Positions 24,542 to 33,713 of a DNA stretch of 64,000 nt are shown piece by piece. Below the pieces are notes generated by a model that was not told the origin of the DNA, ran no database searches, and was given only the letters and a program-made list of their open reading frames with translations. Positions within the stretch are counted from its first letter, which is position 1. Each line of letters starts with the position of its first letter. This DNA comes from Bacteroidales bacterium (GTDB lineage: Bacteria; Bacteroidota; Bacteroidia; Bacteroidales; UBA4417). Location: the NCBI GenBank assembly GCA_016707705.1, contig JADJHD010000031.1:1-64000 (forward strand). Reading direction: 5' to 3'. A program made the translations under genes and the position numbers.

Positions 24542-24820
24542 ATGGCACAGGTAAATGTAAAACCTTTGGCTGACCGCGTTTTGGTCGAGCCGGCAGCTGC
24601 AGAACAGAAAACCGCCGGTGGAATCATTATTCCGGATACCGCAAAAGAAAAACCACAGAAAGGCACAGTCGTAGCAGTAGGAAACGGCAAGAAAGATGAA
24701 CCAATGACCGTTAAGGTTGGTGATGTTGTTCTGTACGGTAAGTATTCAGGAACCGAGATCAATGTCGATGGCAGAGATTACCTCATCATGAAGGAGAGCG
24801 ATATTTTCGCTATTGTTTAA
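24542..24820 (+). CDS. groES: Co-chaperonin GroES
   Basis: The 92-residue 10-kDa lid of the GroEL chaperonin. Visible motifs are KPLADRVLVEPAAAEQKT at the start, the mobile loop (about 17-32, EQKTAGGIIIPDTAKEKP), and GDVVLYGKYSGTEI. It lies 30 bp before groEL and is co-transcribed with it. No CIRCE operator was found upstream. Confidence 0.98.
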   Translation: MAQVNVKPLADRVLVEPAAAEQKTAGGIIIPDTAKEKPQKGTVVAVGNGKKDEPMTVKVGDVVLYGKYSGTEINVDGRDYLIMKESDIFAIV

Positions 24821-24850
24821 TAAGAAGTATAACCATTAATAAAGTAAAAA

Positions 24851-26491
24851 ATGAAATCCGCGAAAGAAATCATCTTCGAGATAGAAGCCCGCGACAGGCT
24901 TAAGAAAGGTGTTGACGCCTTATCAAATGCCGTAAAGGTTACCCTTGGTCCTAAAGGCCGCAATGTTATCATTGAAAAGACATACGGAGCTCCTGTCGTT
25001 ACCAAGGACGGCGTTTCCGTTGCAAAGGAAATTGAACTGAAGGACTCAGTTGAGAATATGGGTGCACAGATGGTGAAGGAAGTAGCTTCCAAGACCTCTG
25101 ACGTAGCCGGTGACGGTACCACTACCGCTACTGTTCTAGCTCAGGCTATCATCGCCACCGGTTTGAAGAACGTTACCGCCGGAGCCAACCCAATGGACCT
25201 GAAAAGGGGTATTGACAAGGCTGTTGCTGCCGTTGTGGCAGACCTCAAAAAACGTTCAAAGGAAGTTGGCGACAGCATCGAGAAAATCGAGCAGGTTGCT
25301 ACTATTTCCGCTAATAACGACAATGTCATTGGCAAGCTGATCGCTGAAGCAATGGACAAGGTTAAGAAAGAAGGCGTTATCACCATTGAAGAAGCCAAGG
25401 GTATCGAAACCACCGTTAAGGTTGTTGAAGGTATGCAGTTCGACCGTGGTTATATCTCCCCATATTTTGTTACCGATGCTGAGAAGATGGAAGCTGCTTT
25501 CGACAGTCCGTTCATTCTCATCCACGATAAGAAAATCTCCGGAATGAAGGATCTCCTTCCTATTCTTGAGAAGGTTGTTCAGACTGGTCGTCCACTGCTT
25601 ATCATTGCAGAAGACGTTGACGGAGAAGCTCTTGCAACTCTCGTTGTAAACAAGATCCGTGGTTCACTCAAGATCGTTGCCGTTAAGGCTCCAGGTTTCG
25701 GTGACCGCCGCAAGGAAATGCTTCAGGATATCGCTATCCTCACAGGAGGAACCGTTATTTCAGAAGAGCAGGGTTACCGCCTCGAGGATGCTGACCTCAG
25801 CTATCTCGGACAGGCAGAAAAGATCAGCATTGATAAGGACAATACCACTATCGTAAGCGGTAAGGGTGCTAAGGAAGGCATTACTGCCCGCATCAGCCAG
25901 ATCAAGGCTCAGATTGAATCCACCACTTCCGATTACGACCGTGAAAAGCTGCAGGAACGCCTTGCCAAGCTGGCCGGTGGAGTAGCTGTGATCCAGGTAG
26001 GTGCTGCATCAGAAGTTGAAATGAAGGAGAAGAAGGACCGCTTTGACGACGCTCTGCACGCAACCCGCGCTGCAAACGAAGAAGGTATCATTCCAGGTGG
26101 TGGCGTAGCTTATATCCGCGCTATCTCAGCCCTTGATGATGTTAAGTTTGATAATGAAGATGAGGAAATCGGTGTGAATATCGTTCGCCGCGCCCTTGAG
26201 GAGCCTCTCCGTCAGATTGTTGCCAATGCTGGCCTCGAAGGTTCAATCATCGTTCAGAAAGTTAAGGAAGGCAAGGATGACTTCGGTTTCAATGCCCGCA
26301 CTGAGAAGTACGAAAACCTTTACGCTGCTGGTGTAATCGATCCTACCAAGGTTGCCCGCGTTGCCCTTGAAAACGCAGCCTCAATCGCCGGAATGCTGCT
26401 CACAACCGAGTGCGTAATCTCCGAGATTAAGGACGAAAAGGAAGCCCCAATGCCAAATCCAGGTATGGGTGGAATGGGTGGAATGTACTAA
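24851..26491 (+). CDS. groEL: Chaperonin GroEL
   Basis: The 546-residue 60-kDa chaperonin, full length. The ATP site is marked by TLGPKGRNVIIE (about 30-41) and VAGDGTTTATVLAQA (about 85-99), the C-terminal equatorial part by EEGIIPGGGVAYIRA and AASIAGMLLTTE. The tail is a Gly-Met-rich GMGGMGGMY. The heptameric double ring encloses non-native protein. Codon use is strongly biased toward C-ending codons, as expected for a highly expressed gene. Confidence 0.99.
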   Translation: MKSAKEIIFEIEARDRLKKGVDALSNAVKVTLGPKGRNVIIEKTYGAPVVTKDGVSVAKEIELKDSVENMGAQMVKEVASKTSDVAGDGTTTATVLAQAIIATGLKNVTAGANPMDLKRGIDKAVAAVVADLKKRSKEVGDSIEKIEQVATISANNDNVIGKLIAEAMDKVKKEGVITIEEAKGIETTVKVVEGMQFDRGYISPYFVTDAEKMEAAFDSPFILIHDKKISGMKDLLPILEKVVQTGRPLLIIAEDVDGEALATLVVNKIRGSLKIVAVKAPGFGDRRKEMLQDIAILTGGTVISEEQGYRLEDADLSYLGQAEKISIDKDNTTIVSGKGAKEGITARISQIKAQIESTTSDYDREKLQERLAKLAGGVAVIQVGAASEVEMKEKKDRFDDALHATRAANEEGIIPGGGVAYIRAISALDDVKFDNEDEEIGVNIVRRALEEPLRQIVANAGLEGSIIVQKVKEGKDDFGFNARTEKYENLYAAGVIDPTKVARVALENAASIAGMLLTTECVISEIKDEKEAPMPNPGMGGMGGMY

Positions 26492-26514
26492 AATTCATGA
26501 CCCAACATATATTC

Positions 26515-26553
26515 GCGCAGCCTCGTCAATTACGACGGGGCTGCGCTTTTTTT
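26515..26553 (+). terminator. Rho-independent terminator after groEL
   Basis: GCGCAGCC-CGTC (26515-26527) pairs with GACG-GGCTGCGC (26534-26546), followed by seven T. Confidence 0.88.
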
Positions 26554-26653
26554 ATGCCAATCAGTTGCTTAGCGTAATTTTTGGACTTTCCTCAAGATAA
26601 AAGGCTGTTACAGAAACAAATTCAATATTTTTACGGCAATTAAGCCCAGAACT

Positions 26654-29347
26654 ATGGTAAATCCTATTCCCTTCAGCCTTAAGGTATTTATATCTGCATG
26701 CCTGCTTGTTGTTACTGCAACATCACTTTTTGCACAGTCGAAGCCAATCTACAAGGATCCTGCTCAGCCAACTGAAGCCAGGGTTCAGGACCTGCTGAAG
26801 AGGATGAATGCTGATGAAAAATTCTGGCAGCTATATATGATTCCCGGAGATCTGGAAATAGGAAAGAAGAAGCTGAAGAATGGAATTTTTGGGTTTGAAG
26901 TGGATGCAAGGGGCGAAAACAATGATGCTGCCGGACAAATGCTTACATACGGTGGCAGTGCAGTTGCAAGCCAGTACGCAGCCAAGGTGAATGGTATACA
27001 GAAGTTTTTCATGGAAGAATCCCGACTGGGCATTCCCATGATTGCATTTGCTGAATCATTGCACGGACTCGGAATGGGAGGCTGTACCTCTTTTCCTCAA
27101 TCCATTGGCCTTGCAGCTACCTGGGATACCGTACTGATGAATCGCGTAGCCAATTGCATCGCTCTTGAGGTGAATTCAAGGGGGATCAGGCAGGTGCTTG
27201 ATCCTGTTATTAATATCGCCCGGGATGTACGATGGGGAAGGGTAGAGGAGACCTATGGAGAGGATCCCTATCTCACAAGTCTGATGGGCATTTGTTACAT
27301 GCAGGCATTTGAAAGGCTTGGCGTTATTGCAACTCCCAAGCATTTTGCCGTGAACTCCGGTGATGGCGGCCGCGACAGCTATCCCATCCATTACAATGAG
27401 CGACTGCTGGAAGAAATTTACTTTCCTGCCTTCAAAACAGGATTTCAAAAGGCCGGCGCCAGATCGGTGATGTCGGCTTACAATTCACTGGATGGCAGTC
27501 CGTGTACCTCCAACGACTGGCTTCTCAATAAAAAGTTGAAGAAAGAATGGGGTTTCAATGGATTTGTGATCTCTGATGCCTGCGCCGTGGGTGGTGCCAA
27601 TGTTCTGCATTATACAGCCGCCGATTATGCCGAGGCTACTGCAGATGCACTGAATGGCGGACTGGATGTAATCTTCCAGACCGATTATGACCATCATACA
27701 CTTTTCAAGGATGCCTTCGATAAAGGAATGATCCCTCAGTCGGTGATTGACAGTGCAGTTGCAAGGGTGCTCAGGGTGAAATTTGAGCTCGGACTTTTCG
27801 AAAATCCTTATGTAGATGCTGCCGAGGCAGATCGACTGAATGGAAGTCCCGAGCACAGGGCTGCAGCCTTGCAAGCTGCCAGGGAAGCAGTAGTGCTGCT
27901 GCAGAATGATAATAAAACCCTGCCACTGAGCGGGAAATTGAAGAAGATTGCCGTTATCGGTACCGATGCAACGGAAGCAAGACTGGGAGGCTACAGCGGT
28001 CCGGGAATCAATAAGGTTTCCATTTTTCAGGGACTTTGCAACAAGGTACCTGTCGGGACAGAGGTTCAGTATTCAGCGGGTTGTGGCAGGTCAGATGCAA
28101 AGTATGTTGTGGTTCCGTCTTCAAGTCTCTTGTTAAAGGAAGGGAATTCATGGGTGAAGGGATTGAAAGCAGAATACTTCGATAATATTAGTCTGGCCGG
28201 ACTGCCAAAATTTACCCGTAAGGACGAACAGGTTAATTTCGGCTGGACTCTATACTCTCCGGATCCTGCACTGGCATTCGACTGGTATTCTGTCCGCTGG
28301 ACAGGTGAGATTGAAGCTCCGGAATCAGGAATTTTTAAGATTGGAGTTGAGGGAAATGACGGATACAGACTCTATATTGATGGTAAGTTGCTGATAGACA
28401 ACTGGCAGAAGAAGGGTTATTCAGCCAGACTTGAGAATTTCATCTTTGAAAAGGGAAAGCATTATGATCTGAAGCTTGAATATTTTGAAAGTTCAGGAAG
28501 TGCCCGAATTAAGCTGGTGTGGGATGCTGGAATGGAGAAGGAGCTGGAGCGTTCGTTCCGTGAAGCCCTTTCCCTTGCTGAGAATTCGGATGCTGTGGTG
28601 ATGGTTTGCGGCATTAATGAAGGCGAATTTAACGACAGAGCATTACTTTCCTTACCGGGAGCGCAGGAAAGGCTCATTCATGAGATTGCTGCCAAGGGGA
28701 AGCCTGTTACCGTTGTATTGATTGGAGGAAGCGCTATCCTTACATCTTCCTGGAATCGGGAAGTTGGTGCTATCGTAGATGCTTGGTATCCCGGAGAAGC
28801 AGGAGGGGAAGCAGTTGCAGAGATTCTTCTTGGAATGTACAATCCGGGAGGAAGGCTGCCTATCACCTTTCCTGTTACCGAAGGCCAATTGCCACTGGTG
28901 TACAATCACAAACCCACAGGACGTGGTGATGATTACACTGACCTGACCGGAATGCCTCTATATCCCTTTGGATTTGGGCTGAGCTATACAAATTTTGAAT
29001 ACAGCAACTTCAGCATGAGTTCCCCAAGCATTCAGGCGAATGAAAAGATATCGGTGAAGTTTACAGTACGGAATGCCGGAAGTGTAGCCGGAGACGAGGT
29101 TTGCCAGCTTTACATCCGTGATGAATTAGCCTCTGTTACCCGTCCTGTGAAGGAACTGAAAGGATTTACCAGAGTAAGTCTTGCACCCGGAGAAAGCAAA
29201 GAGATCACATTTACAATAGGTCCCGATGAACTCAGTATGCTGGATAAGGATTTGAAAACAGTTGTTGAGCCTGGTGATTTCAGGATTATGATTGGAGCAT
29301 CCTCAACGGATATCAGGCTGAGAGGAATACTCAGCGTACTTCATTAG
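26654..29347 (+). CDS. Glycoside hydrolase family 3 beta-glucosidase with PA14 insert
   Basis: A secreted 897-residue enzyme that releases beta-linked sugars from oligosaccharide ends. Signal peptide (about 1-27, TSLFAQ), GH3 N-terminal barrel (about 40-370), a C-terminal GH3 domain split by a PA14 carbohydrate-binding domain (about 500-625, from VKGLKAEYFDN to ARIKLVWDAG), and a fibronectin-III-like end (from about 800). The nucleophile is expected in GFVISDACAVGG near residue 307, where most members have SDW but this one SDA. Other motifs are RWGRVEETYGEDPYL and TPKHFAVNSG. Substrate not determinable. It overlaps the converging DUF1801 gene by 4 bp. Confidence 0.93.
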   Translation: MVNPIPFSLKVFISACLLVVTATSLFAQSKPIYKDPAQPTEARVQDLLKRMNADEKFWQLYMIPGDLEIGKKKLKNGIFGFEVDARGENNDAAGQMLTYGGSAVASQYAAKVNGIQKFFMEESRLGIPMIAFAESLHGLGMGGCTSFPQSIGLAATWDTVLMNRVANCIALEVNSRGIRQVLDPVINIARDVRWGRVEETYGEDPYLTSLMGICYMQAFERLGVIATPKHFAVNSGDGGRDSYPIHYNERLLEEIYFPAFKTGFQKAGARSVMSAYNSLDGSPCTSNDWLLNKKLKKEWGFNGFVISDACAVGGANVLHYTAADYAEATADALNGGLDVIFQTDYDHHTLFKDAFDKGMIPQSVIDSAVARVLRVKFELGLFENPYVDAAEADRLNGSPEHRAAALQAAREAVVLLQNDNKTLPLSGKLKKIAVIGTDATEARLGGYSGPGINKVSIFQGLCNKVPVGTEVQYSAGCGRSDAKYVVVPSSSLLLKEGNSWVKGLKAEYFDNISLAGLPKFTRKDEQVNFGWTLYSPDPALAFDWYSVRWTGEIEAPESGIFKIGVEGNDGYRLYIDGKLLIDNWQKKGYSARLENFIFEKGKHYDLKLEYFESSGSARIKLVWDAGMEKELERSFREALSLAENSDAVVMVCGINEGEFNDRALLSLPGAQERLIHEIAAKGKPVTVVLIGGSAILTSSWNREVGAIVDAWYPGEAGGEAVAEILLGMYNPGGRLPITFPVTEGQLPLVYNHKPTGRGDDYTDLTGMPLYPFGFGLSYTNFEYSNFSMSSPSIQANEKISVKFTVRNAGSVAGDEVCQLYIRDELASVTRPVKELKGFTRVSLAPGESKEITFTIGPDELSMLDKDLKTVVEPGDFRIMIGASSTDIRLRGILSVLH

Positions 29348-29763
29348 ATTCCGGATTTCTTTGATTTGGCAAGGCTTTCATCCAGAAGGTAAGCCTCATG
29401 AAGATATGCCTTCACAATGTCAGGGTCTATCTCATCCAAACTGCTGTATTCACGCCAGTACACTTGTTTTCTTGCACCTTTCGACAGATAATTCAATTCA
29501 TCCTGCATCAGGTATCCATTGCAGAATCCAAGCTGCACCCCCTTTATTCCTGCATTTCCCCATGGTACTGAGGGTGGCCAGATAAAGCAGATCCTTGTGT
29601 GACCGTAGTAGAAGGGTACATTATAGGCAAGTTTCTCCGTGTAATGGGGAAAGGACTCATCGATCAATTGACGCAGGAAGTTGAAAATCTGCTGTTCGGT
29701 ATCAGGGAGATTTTCCCTGAACTCATCCATATTCCTGAAACTGAATGGCTGGAACTTATTCAT
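29344..29763 (-). CDS. DUF1801 domain protein
   Basis: A 139-residue cytoplasmic protein of the DUF1801/YdhG-like fold (LRQLIDESFPHYTEKLAYNV, FYYGHTRICFIWP, KGVQLGFCNGYLMQDE). The family's function is unknown. It is transcribed towards the GH3 gene and their stop codons overlap. A second DUF1801 protein of a different subgroup is at 50555-51007. Confidence 0.8.
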   Translation of the reverse strand: MNKFQPFSFRNMDEFRENLPDTEQQIFNFLRQLIDESFPHYTEKLAYNVPFYYGHTRICFIWPPSVPWGNAGIKGVQLGFCNGYLMQDELNYLSKGARKQVYWREYSSLDEIDPDIVKAYLHEAYLLDESLAKSKKSGI

Positions 29764-29792
29764 GGTAGCTCTTCTTTTGTACCCTTAAGTGA

Positions 29793-30578
29793 TTATGGCT
29801 GCAGGATAAGCTTTCCTTCTGATGTTGATCCGCCGATAATACTCGAGGGATTGCCCTTGCAATAGATGTTTCCGAGTCCGGAAATGTCATACTCAAGATG
29901 ATTCTTCACATAAATATAGCAATCATTGGTGCCCTTGTTGCTCATATAGGTGTTGAAAGTCTCAAGCTCCTGACAATGAAAGGGTCCGTAGCTACCGGCG
30001 AAGATGAAATTGCTCCCGCTATGTCCGCTGATATTGAAATCAGCTGAGCCTGAGGTCATAACGAGGTGTGACAGACCAACATCCAGACAGAAATTCAGAT
30101 ATCCTGAACCGGCATAGGCGGTGATAAAAATAGAATCTTCCCTGATAGTATCCGTATTTGTAAGAGTGCCTGTTCCCTCGTAACCAATCTTCAGGAAATG
30201 CGGAGCCGTTATGTAGGCGGTGATTTTTCTGTCGTAGGCGCGCACCCAGTTGAAGCGGTTGTTGTTTCTGATGGTAAGCAGACTATCCTTGATTTCAGTA
30301 TCAATTCCGGGCAGCAGGTTTTCCCCGCCCTCCAGCCTGATGCTGTAGCCGCTGCCCTGCGTAAATACTGCGTTGATATTATTCTCGATTCTTACCTGAG
30401 TGAAATACTCGGGAACATCACGTGTGATTGTTACATCCTTTCCGGTACTTTTCAGAAAATCGAACAGATGGTCCTTCTCACAGGAAACCAAAAGTGTGCA
30501 GGATAGCAAGGCGAAGAAAAAGCCATGATGCCATGCCGAAGCAAATCCTTGTCGTATATGTGTCAACACCTGCCTCAT
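29793..30578 (-). CDS. GIN-domain (DUF2807) lipoprotein
   Basis: A 261-residue exported lipoprotein: hydrophobic signal (about 17-32) ending in the lipobox LLVSC, then a right-handed beta-helix of the GIN/DUF2807 type (VRIENNINAVFTQGSGYSIRLEGGENLLPG, here seen as NINAVFTQG, IRLEGGENL and LTIRNNNRF). The domain is common in Bacteroidota and sometimes named a putative autotransporter head; the function is unknown. Its ATG overlaps the stop of the PagL-like gene (30575-30578), so both are coupled. Confidence 0.85.
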   Translation of the reverse strand: MRQVLTHIRQGFASAWHHGFFFALLSCTLLVSCEKDHLFDFLKSTGKDVTITRDVPEYFTQVRIENNINAVFTQGSGYSIRLEGGENLLPGIDTEIKDSLLTIRNNNRFNWVRAYDRKITAYITAPHFLKIGYEGTGTLTNTDTIREDSIFITAYAGSGYLNFCLDVGLSHLVMTSGSADFNISGHSGSNFIFAGSYGPFHCQELETFNTYMSNKGTNDCYIYVKNHLEYDISGLGNIYCKGNPSSIIGGSTSEGKLILQP

Positions 30579-31744
30579 TTCTTATCGGTATAATAGTATA
30601 AAGGTAGCTTGTAACCTATGCCGATTCCAACGAAATCAGCCTGAGCAAAGTGAGTCCTGAGCGACAGGGTGGTGAAAAGGGAGGGAGTGATGTCATATTG
30701 CAGTCCAACCTTGAAATAAGTAATATTGGGATGAATTTTACCCATCACGTAGAATCCCAGGTTGAAGTTATAAGAGAGCTTCGACATGCTGAGTTTATAG
30801 GCAGCATTCAGTCCAAGCCTCAGTTTTTGGTAGTTATGGTCAAACACTATATTCTTCCTTTCAGCAAAGAAGGGATCTGACTCATCTTTCGTGAGATCGA
30901 ATCCCAGTCCGAAGCTGCTCTTGAAGGATACCGGCTTCATTACGGTGCCAAAGAAGTTGTAGATCATGAATTTCCTGCCATATTCACTGCCCATGTCCTT
31001 GTAGGCAATCGTTCCGCCCAAATCGAGGGAGATGGATTTCTTTCCGTCGAATTCAAACAGATAGAGTTCTGGCAGTAGTTTCCGGTTCAGGTAGCTGTTT
31101 TCCTTGCTCAGGCGGTATGCCATTGCAAGATTCACAGAAGGAATGTTTATCCCGTAATTGGGCGTTTTGGTAGAACCATTTGAGAAATGCATCAGGGCTA
31201 ATCCAACGGCCATGTTCATCCGCGGACTGAATCTCCATCGGTATTCAACCATCAGGTTTGCTGCGGCATTCACATGCGAACCGATGGCGAGGTATTTGTA
31301 ATTCTCGAGTCTGTCGAAGCGCTTGGTAAGATATGCCAGTCCAAGTCCTACTCTGAAATTCAGTTCATGTCTCAGATTTCTGATCAAGGGGTAGTTTACA
31401 TAGGGAAAAACCGCATGGGCATTTCCAAGGTAGGGGGAGTTGCCCAGATGCGAGTACCAGTAGCTGACACCGATGAAGGGATAGCTGTACATGCGCTGCC
31501 AGCGGTATTCACCGAAGGTTTCCTTGCCAAGATTCAGTTCGAAAGCGGGGAAGTGACTATTGAAGATCTGCATCTCCAGGTGGTGATTGATCAGGAATCC
31601 GTAGTTGACACGACCCTCGAGCAGAAGATTGGATCCCCTGAATTTATGCTGTGCGGAAGCCCCTGTCTGCAGCAACAGCAGCAATACCAGCAAAATGCCG
31701 GTAAGGCGTCTGTAAAAAGCGGTAGGAGTAGTGGAGTTCAGCAT
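30575..31744 (-). CDS. PagL-like acyloxyacyl hydrolase / lipid A deacylase-related barrel
   Basis: A 389-residue outer-membrane beta-barrel related to lipid A 3-O-deacylase PagL. A signal peptide (about 14-31, LLLQTGASAQ) precedes the barrel. The segment ALMHFSNGSTKTPNYGIN (about 183-200) matches the His-Ser active-site motif (H-SNG with N-G-N after it) of the family. Removal of a 3-linked acyl chain from lipid A is the expected reaction, with remodelling of the outer leaflet as the role. It starts the two-gene operon with the GIN lipoprotein; no promoter was identified. Confidence 0.8.
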   Translation of the reverse strand: MLNSTTPTAFYRRLTGILLVLLLLLQTGASAQHKFRGSNLLLEGRVNYGFLINHHLEMQIFNSHFPAFELNLGKETFGEYRWQRMYSYPFIGVSYWYSHLGNSPYLGNAHAVFPYVNYPLIRNLRHELNFRVGLGLAYLTKRFDRLENYKYLAIGSHVNAAANLMVEYRWRFSPRMNMAVGLALMHFSNGSTKTPNYGINIPSVNLAMAYRLSKENSYLNRKLLPELYLFEFDGKKSISLDLGGTIAYKDMGSEYGRKFMIYNFFGTVMKPVSFKSSFGLGFDLTKDESDPFFAERKNIVFDHNYQKLRLGLNAAYKLSMSKLSYNFNLGFYVMGKIHPNITYFKVGLQYDITPSLFTTLSLRTHFAQADFVGIGIGYKLPLYYYTDKK

Positions 31745-31978
31745 GTGGTATCAACTCAAAAAAAAACGACCATTCCGGTCATTTATTATCTGCAAAGGTA
31801 CGTTCATTGGCTAAACTGTCAAAAGAAGTGCATGCACTGCCGTGGTTTATCATTCAGGGAAATTGATACTGAGAGCGATGTGAAGATTAATTATTTTAAT
31901 GAGTCCTGAAATTATTTTCACTTCCGCAGGAAATGGGTAATTGCATCCTTTCAAGGTTATCCTTAGCCCTCAAAACCT

Positions 31979-31986
31979 TACTTTTG
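31979..31986 (+). promoter_or_regulatory. -7 element before mazG
   Basis: TACTTTTG fits TAnnTTTG, 15 bases before the mazG ATG. Confidence 0.45.
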
Positions 31987-32001
31987 TAAAAAAGATACTG
32001 C

Positions 32002-32773
32002 ATGGATCAGAGGATGATTGAGTTTCAGCGACTGCTGGATATCATGGATGAGCTCAGGGAGAAATGTCCCTGGGATAAGGAACAAACTTTTGAAAGCCTT
32101 CGCCATCTCACAATAGAAGAGACTTACGAATTATCAGACGCCATACTTGAGAAGGACCTTGATGAGGTAAGCAAGGAATTGGGGGACCTGATGCTGCATA
32201 TTGTTTTCTATGCGAAGCTGGGTGAGGAAGCCGGGAAATTTGACATTACTAAGGTTCTGGCGGGCATCAATGAAAAGCTGATCAGGCGTCATCCGCATAT
32301 TTTTGGAGATGTGAAGGTGGCGACTGCCGATGATGTAAAGGATAACTGGGAACGCATCAAGCTCAGTGAAGGCAGGAAATCGGTACTGGAAGGAGTCCCA
32401 ATGTCGCTTCCCGCTATGGTGAAGGCTTACCGCATTCAGGATAAGGCCAGGGGCGTGGGCTTCGACTGGGAACATGTAGGACAGGTGTGGGATAAGGTTG
32501 AAGAGGAAATCGGCGAACTCAAGTATGAACTTGCCAATGAGAATACACCGGAGAAGAGGGAAGATGAATTTGGGGATCTGCTATTTGCACTGATCAATTA
32601 TTCAAGATTTATAGATGTAAATCCCCGAAACAGCACTGGAGCGCACAAACCGGAAGTTCATCCGCAGGTTCCAGTATCTGGAGACAGAAGCAGCAAAGGA
32701 AGGCCGAAAACTTCATGAAATGACACTGGCTGAAATGGATGTAATCTGGGAAAAGGCCAAAACTCTGGAATAG
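32002..32773 (+). CDS. mazG: Nucleoside triphosphate pyrophosphohydrolase MazG, frameshifted
   Basis: MazG hydrolyses non-canonical or surplus nucleoside triphosphates to monophosphates. Two MazG folds are visible, with EETYELSDAILEKDLDEVSKELGDLMLH (as EETYE and ELGDLM around residues 37-55) and EEEIGELKYEL plus EDEFGDLLFALINYSRF in the second. The frame runs to a false stop at 32718 after 238 codons. The normal ending (ERTNRKFIRRFQYLE, LHEMTLAEMDVIWEKAKTLE) is in the next frame to 32773. Removing one C from CCCC at 32623-32626 restores NPETALERTNRK. It is followed 2 bp later by the PAP2 gene. Confidence 0.9.
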
Positions 32774-32775
32774 GC

Positions 32776-33660
32776 ATGTCCTCCAAGATTCATATAAATA
32801 ATCGGATTGATAAGCCCGGGAAGGAGGAGAAGCGTATTGCCGAATTTTCTTCTGTTTTTCTTCTGCTTATGTGCCTGATGGTTATCAGTCCGGCAGTAGT
32901 GCTTTCGCAGGATTCGGTAAGCTATCCCTATTCAAAATTCAACAAGGCCTATATTATTTCCGGCTTTAAGGATGCAAGGGATGTTGTGGTTTCACCAATC
33001 CATTGGAAAGGAAAGCAATGGGTAACTCTGGGTGTTCTGGCAGCTTCGGCGGCCATTCTTTATACGCAGGATGATAAAATAAGGGAATTTGCGCAGGGAC
33101 ATTGGGCAGGACATGGGGATATGATTGTGAAATATGGACTGGAGCCACTGGGAAGCGGTAAGAGTTCCATACCCTTGATTGCAGAGCTGTATTTCGCAGG
33201 ACGATTCACGCATCATTACAGATTATCGGCAACAGCATTAACTGCTGCCAAATCAGCAGCCATTTCGTCGGCTGTAACTCTTGTTGTCAAGCAAATGGCC
33301 CATCGTCACCGACCTTATCAGGATATACCTGCCGATGCACAAAACTGGGATGGTCCCAATAGCAGTTGGAAATATTCAAGTTTTCCCTCCGGACATACCA
33401 CTCTTGCATTTTCAATAGCTACAGTCTTTGCTTCTGAATACAGTAATACCATATGGGTTCCGGCATTATGCTATACACTGGCGACGGGAACAGCCTTGTC
33501 GAGAATAAAAGATGATAAGCATTGGGCTTCAGATGTTCTGATAGGTGCCGGGATCGGATACTTTACCGGTAGGTTTCTTTGGAAGAAGAACAGGAATGTG
33601 GTTGTGGTGCCGCAGTTTTCATCCGGGACAACCGGAATGATGATTCAGTATTCATTTTAG
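32776..33660 (+). CDS. PAP2 family phosphatase
   Basis: A 294-residue membrane phosphatase of the PAP2/vanadium haloperoxidase fold. All three motifs are present: KQMAHRHRPYQD (about 170-181), PSGHTTLAFSIA (about 204-215, active-site His) and SRIKDDKHWASDVLIGAGIG (about 243-262, second His). An N-terminal hydrophobic segment (about 24-45) is a signal anchor. Substrates in the family are lipid phosphates such as phosphatidate or undecaprenyl pyrophosphate. The start at 32776 leaves 2 bp after mazG; the family start could lie a few codons later. Confidence 0.9.
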   Translation: MSSKIHINNRIDKPGKEEKRIAEFSSVFLLLMCLMVISPAVVLSQDSVSYPYSKFNKAYIISGFKDARDVVVSPIHWKGKQWVTLGVLAASAAILYTQDDKIREFAQGHWAGHGDMIVKYGLEPLGSGKSSIPLIAELYFAGRFTHHYRLSATALTAAKSAAISSAVTLVVKQMAHRHRPYQDIPADAQNWDGPNSSWKYSSFPSGHTTLAFSIATVFASEYSNTIWVPALCYTLATGTALSRIKDDKHWASDVLIGAGIGYFTGRFLWKKNRNVVVVPQFSSGTTGMMIQYSF

Positions 33661-33663
33661 GAA

Positions 33664-33690
33664 AAAAAGAAGGCCGGAAAAATCCGGCCT
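33664..33690 (-). terminator. Rho-independent terminator of the peroxiredoxin gene
   Basis: AGGCCGGA/TCCGGCCT (33671-33690) with a 4-base loop; on the minus strand it is followed by TTCTTTTTTTC. It may also slow plus-strand transcripts from the PAP2 gene. Confidence 0.75.
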
Positions 33691-33713
33691 GCTCAATTCA
33701 AGTTTTATCAGTA

